NCBI GenBank assembly: GCA_028718375.1 | Contig: JAQULZ010000010.1 | Span: 1 to 35,041 of the forward strand | Length of the DNA: 35,041 nucleotides | Direction of reading: 5' to 3' | Source: Victivallaceae bacterium | GTDB lineage: Bacteria > Verrucomicrobiota > Lentisphaeria > Victivallales > Victivallaceae | Shown here: piece after piece, positions 31,500 through 35,041 of the stretch | Position numbering within the stretch: the stretch's first letter is position 1 | Layout of the letters: each line of letters starts with the position of its first letter | Made by a program: the position numbers and the translations under genes | The notes under the pieces: model-generated | The model's input: the letters and a program-made list of their open reading frames with translations, nothing else | What the model was told of the DNA's origin: nothing | Databases searched by the model: none

Positions 31500-34400
31500 A
31501 TGAACATTGCCGGCTTTGCGGTCAAAAGACCCGTCTTGACGATCATGTGTTCCCTGCTGACGCTGCTGATGGGACTGGTTTCCCTGAGCCGGCTGCCGAT
31601 CGATCTTTTTCCGGACATGACCCGACCGATAATTACGATTTCCACCGATTACGACAATGCCGGCCCGGAAGATGTGGAAGAATCCGTTACGATGAAAGTC
31701 GAAGAAGCCGTCAGCGCAGTGGAAGGGGTGAAAAAAGTAACTTCGATTTCCCGGGAGGAAAACAGCCGGGTTTACGTCGAATTCGAATGGGGCACTAATT
31801 TGGACGAGGCTACCAACGATATTCGCGACCGGCTCGACCGGATTATCAAAAATTTGCCGGACGGATTTGACCGTCCGACCATTCGCAAATACAATACCGA
31901 CAATATTCCGATTCTTTTCCTGGGCATTGAAAGCAATATGGACATGCTCAAGACCACCAAAATGCTCGAAGACCAGGTAGTATACCGCTTTGAGCGGCTT
32001 CCCGGCGTCGGAGAATTCAGCCTGCACGGGGAACGCGTCCGGCAGATCCAGGTCAATCTGAACTACAACAAGATCATGGCGCTGAAACTCGATATTAAAG
32101 ACATTGAACAAAAAATCAGCCAGAACAATCTCAATTATTCGGCCGGAACCATTGATGACGGTTCTTTTGAAGTCAATATGCGGACTTTCGGGCAGTTCAA
32201 CTATCTGGAAGAATTGGGTAAGACTGCGGTTGCCACCACTCCGGACGGCGATGTCGTCCGCCTGGACCAGATCGCGGAAATCAAGGACACTAACGAGAAG
32301 GTTTCCCGGATCGCCTATCTGAACGGCAAGCCCGGCCTGGTGGCGATCGTCCGGAAACGTTCCGGTTACAATACGGTGGCGGTCGCCAATGAAGTTATGG
32401 AGGAAGTAAAACGCGTCAACCGCGATTTTCCCCAAGTCCACATTATTTCGATAGTGAACAACGCGACCTTTATTGAAAACGCCATCAGCAACGTCAGCGC
32501 CACCGCGTTGCAGGGGGTATGGCTGGCGGTGCTTATTTTACTGCTGTTCCTGCGCAATATCCGCAGTACGCTGATTATCGCCGTTTCTATTCCATTATCG
32601 ATTATCGGTACTTTCGCGCTGATCTATTTCGCCAAATATACCCTTAATATGATGACCATCGGGGGCCTGGCGCTCGGAATCGGGATGCTGGTCGACAATT
32701 CGATTGTGGTTCTGGAAAATATTACCCGGCACCGCGACCGGGGCGAAAGCGGCCCGGCCGCCGCGATCGACGGCACTCAGGAAGTTACGGCGCCGGTTAT
32801 CGCCAGTACGCTTACGACATTGGCGGTTTTTCTGCCGCTGGTGTTTATGCGCGGCATGGCCGGAATTCTGTTTCAGGAATTTTCGTCGGTAGTCGCGTTT
32901 TCCCTGCTCTGTTCGCTGGTAGTCGCGGTTACGGTAGTGCCGATGATCGCCGCCCGGGTAGTCAAACCGAGCCGCGGCAGAAAAGGCTTCAGCGGCCGGC
33001 TGTTCACGGCCAGCGGACGAATGCTTGACGGTCTCGATCTGGGATATAAGCACCTGATCGATATTGTCCTGAACCACCGCCTGGTTACCGGTCTGATCGT
33101 GCTTGCTCTGCTTGGCGCCGTACTCTTTCTGGCGAAATTCGTCGGTACTGAACTCATGCCGGTCACCGATGAAGGACGGATCAGGGTTTCGGTTGAACTT
33201 GCCGAAGGCACCCGGCTGGCAAATACGAATGAATTCATGCGGACCGTTGAGGCGATAGTACAGAAAAACGTCCCTGAGAGCAGAACCAATCTGACGCTCG
33301 CCGGCGAAGGCTCCACTCATATCGGCACGATCCGGATGACCCTGGTGGACATTAAGCGGCGGTCCCGCTCCTCGGAAGAAATTGCCGCCGCGCTGCGCAA
33401 AGCCTTGACCGGATTACCGGGCGCCCGAATCAGAGTAAGAGCCGAAGCCAGCCGGATATCCGGCGGCGGCGCCGGCGGGGAGGAAAGCATTCAGATTAAA
33501 ATCCGCGGGCATGAGATCGATACGGCTTACAATATCTGTCATCAGATTGAAGACGCCCTGGCCGATATTCCCGGCGTTACGGATACCCGGGTCAATCAGG
33601 ACAAGGGCGCGCCGGAAGACAAAGTTATTCTCGACCGGGAAAAACTCAATTCGGTCAAGGTTTCCGTTGACGCGATCGCCAAGACGCTGCGGACTATTGT
33701 CGCCGGCGTCGTATCCTGTAAATTCCGCCAGGGCGGCGACGAAAGCGACATTCTGATAAAAATCAAGGATGCCGACCGGATGAAACCCGAAGACGTCCTC
33801 GATCAGATTGTGCTCAACCGCGACGGCAAGCCGATCGTCCTGCGCAACCTGGTTTCAGTTCAGCGCGGCCGGGCCCCGACCCAGATCAACCGGGAAAACC
33901 GGGAACGTACCATGACCGTACTGGTCAATATCGGCGACCGGCCGCTCGGCGATGTGGTGAATGACATCCGCCGAAAAATCGATGCGGCCATTGTCATGCC
34001 GCCGGGGTTTTCCTATTATATCTCGGGAGATTACGAGGAACAGGCCGAATCCTTCCGGGAACTCCTGTTCAGTCTGATTATGGCGATCCTGCTGGTTTAC
34101 ATGGTCATGGCTTCGCAGTTCGAATCATTCCTGCATCCGCTGGTGGTGATGTTTTCCGTGCCGCTGTCGATTATCGGCGTGGTATTGTTGCTGCTGCTTA
34201 CCGGCACCACCTTCAACATGCAGTCGTTTATCGGCTGCATCATGCTGGCGGGAATTGTGGTCAACAACGCCATCCTGCTGGTCGATCAGACCAATCAGAA
34301 CCGCGAGAAACGTCATTTGAACATTCGCGACGCTCTGGAAGAAGCCGGGCGGTCCCGGCTGCGTCCGATCCTGATGACTACCCTCACCACCGTCCTCGGC

Positions 34401-34613
34401 CTGCTGCCGATGTCGCTCGGATTGGGCAGCGGCGGGGAAACCCAGGCTCCGCTGGCCCGGGCGGTAATCGGCGGACTGACCAGTTCCACCCTGATTACGC
34501 TGCTGATCATCCCGGTTGTTTATTCATTGCTGGAGTCCCTGATCAGTTTCCTGAAACAACGGCTGAAACGCTGGTTTTCCGGTGATTCGGAAGCCGTTGC
34601 CGAACAGTCCTGA
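31500..34613 (+). CDS. RND-family efflux pump inner-membrane subunit (HAE-1/AcrB-like)
   Basis: A 1037-residue transporter of normal RND length with two halves, each with TM1, a large periplasmic loop and a five- to six-helix bundle. Start F-A-V-K-R-P-V-L-T and D-L-F-P-D-M-T-R-P are typical. The TM4 proton-relay segment reads [15 protein letters not shown]; it keeps the first Asp and has Asn in place of the second, common in non-AcrB branches. The TM10-11 part contains [14 protein letters not shown]. It works as a proton-driven trimer with the upstream adaptor; no TolC-type partner is encoded in the window. The substrate is unknown. Confidence 0.93.
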   Translation: MNIAGFAVKRPVLTIMCSLLTLLMGLVSLSRLPIDLFPDMTRPIITISTDYDNAGPEDVEESVTMKVEEAVSAVEGVKKVTSISREENSRVYVEFEWGTNLDEATNDIRDRLDRIIKNLPDGFDRPTIRKYNTDNIPILFLGIESNMDMLKTTKMLEDQVVYRFERLPGVGEFSLHGERVRQIQVNLNYNKIMALKLDIKDIEQKISQNNLNYSAGTIDDGSFEVNMRTFGQFNYLEELGKTAVATTPDGDVVRLDQIAEIKDTNEKVSRIAYLNGKPGLVAIVRKRSGYNTVAVANEVMEEVKRVNRDFPQVHIISIVNNATFIENAISNVSATALQGVWLAVLILLLFLRNIRSTLIIAVSIPLSIIGTFALIYFAKYTLNMMTIGGLALGIGMLVDNSIVVLENITRHRDRGESGPAAAIDGTQEVTAPVIASTLTTLAVFLPLVFMRGMAGILFQEFSSVVAFSLLCSLVVAVTVVPMIAARVVKPSRGRKGFSGRLFTASGRMLDGLDLGYKHLIDIVLNHRLVTGLIVLALLGAVLFLAKFVGTELMPVTDEGRIRVSVELAEGTRLANTNEFMRTVEAIVQKNVPESRTNLTLAGEGSTHIGTIRMTLVDIKRRSRSSEEIAAALRKALTGLPGARIRVRAEASRISGGGAGGEESIQIKIRGHEIDTAYNICHQIEDALADIPGVTDTRVNQDKGAPEDKVILDREKLNSVKVSVDAIAKTLRTIVAGVVSCKFRQGGDESDILIKIKDADRMKPEDVLDQIVLNRDGKPIVLRNLVSVQRGRAPTQINRENRERTMTVLVNIGDRPLGDVVNDIRRKIDAAIVMPPGFSYYISGDYEEQAESFRELLFSLIMAILLVYMVMASQFESFLHPLVVMFSVPLSIIGVVLLLLLTGTTFNMQSFIGCIMLAGIVVNNAILLVDQTNQNREKRHLNIRDALEEAGRSRLRPILMTTLTTVLGLLPMSLGLGSGGETQAPLARAVIGGLTSSTLITLLIIPVVYSLLESLISFLKQRLKRWFSGDSEAVAEQS

Positions 34614-34637
34614 CCATCGCATTATATAAGGCATTCG

Positions 34638-34666
34638 ACCGCCCCGTGCCGTCCCAGGCGGTTTTT
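34638..34666 (+). terminator. Rho-independent terminator after the efflux operon
   Basis: The stem ACCGCC/GGCGGT (34638-34643 with 34657-34662) is followed by five T, 25 bases after the stop codon of the pump gene. Confidence 0.8.
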
Positions 34667-34719
34667 GTGAATTTTTATAATTTGGTAATTGCATTAAAAA
34701 TATTTGCGATTCTATTATA

Positions 34720-34894
34720 GTCGATACTGAAAAAGTCTATTTTGTTTCATAATCGAGGCAGTGAAAGCTGACGCGTACAGGCGTACGCGAAGCTGAAACT
34801 AACGAAGAGTGCAGAAAAGCCTGCAATTAAAAATCGGGATTTGATAAAATAAATTACTCAACTCTAAGTCGTTAAAGGGTTTTTCAGTATCGAC
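34720..34894. repeat. MITE-like inverted-repeat element, short copy (175 bp)
   Basis: Same 15-bp termini as the copy at 3847-4098 (GTCGATACTGAAAAA and TTTTTCAGTATCGAC), flanked by the direct repeat TATTATA on both sides, with the same CGCGTAC/GTACGCG hairpin inside. It lacks the internal segment of about 77 bases found in the longer copy. Confidence 0.78.
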
Positions 34895-34963
34895 TATTAT
34901 AACAGGTCATGAAAACCCTGAATCCGTGAAAGAATTTCCGGATTTCTCTTTTGTTTGATTTTA

Positions 34964-34981
34964 CGGCTGAAAAATCAGCCG
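34964..34981. repeat. Short perfect hairpin near the window end
   Basis: CGGCTGA-AAAA-TCAGCCG. No T-run follows directly on either strand, so it is only a weak terminator candidate. The final bases of the window hold no gene. Confidence 0.4.
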
Positions 34982-35041
34982 AATAACTTGATTTCAGCGC
35001 TTATTTTCCGTTACCGGGAATTGTTTTTCTCTTTTGTCCCC

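Noticed and set aside
31371..32441. Long minus-strand reading frame (356 residues)
   Set aside because: Antisense shadow of the RND pump and adaptor genes, with low-complexity composition and no recognisable motif.

Overview
The window reads as a Gram-negative chromosome carrying an integrated filamentous phage. The host is probably a Lentisphaerota (Victivallis-like) bacterium. The evidence is two orphan type II pseudopilin-like proteins with the FTLIELL signature and a non-Gly residue before the cleavage point, a NamZ-type (DUF1343) cell-wall hydrolase, a sugar isomerase-like protein paired with an RpiR regulator, and a uroporphyrinogen-decarboxylase-like fragment. The taxon is an inference; Gram-negativity is supported by the RND pump and the phage secretin.

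Left host part (1-10512): a broken UroD-like fragment, a pseudopilin-like protein, a FucI/AraA-like isomerase with its RpiR regulator, a roughly 0.9 kb gap holding a 252-bp inverted-repeat element, tRNA-Phe(GAA), glycerate kinase, tyrS, a second pseudopilin-like protein, a NamZ-type hydrolase, rpsD, and a truncated signal peptidase I-like gene whose 5' side runs into phage-derived debris.

Middle (10532-27785): two directly repeated 8627-bp copies of an inovirus (filamentous phage) prophage that look identical. Each copy has, in order: an attachment region with two inverted dif-like sites, a GC-rich array of hairpins, a pT181-like rolling-circle nick hairpin, a divergent HTH repressor, a presumed ssDNA-binding protein, a Rep_trans replication initiator, a cluster of very small proteins, the major coat protein followed by a terminator, a small coat-like protein, a pIII-like adhesin with two Ig-like repeats and a coiled coil, a pVI-like protein, a Zot/pI assembly ATPase and a secretin (pIV) whose gene overlaps zot by 158 nt. 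No integrase is present. A complete 28-bp dif site is regenerated at the right end (27775-27802), so the phage most likely uses host XerC/XerD. The folded-hairpin attP has the architecture known from Vibrio phage CTX.

Right host part (27803-35041): mnmG immediately beside dif, an RND efflux adaptor/pump operon whose adaptor has an unusual insert, a terminator, and a second, shorter copy (175 bp) of the inverted-repeat element seen on the left.

Working model (inference): the host XerCD system captured the phage as folded single-stranded DNA at dif, twice in succession. The tandem arrangement lets Rep start at one origin and end at the next, giving unit-length circles. The divergent repressor controls the ssb-rep promoter, and virions leave through the phage's own Zot-secretin channel.
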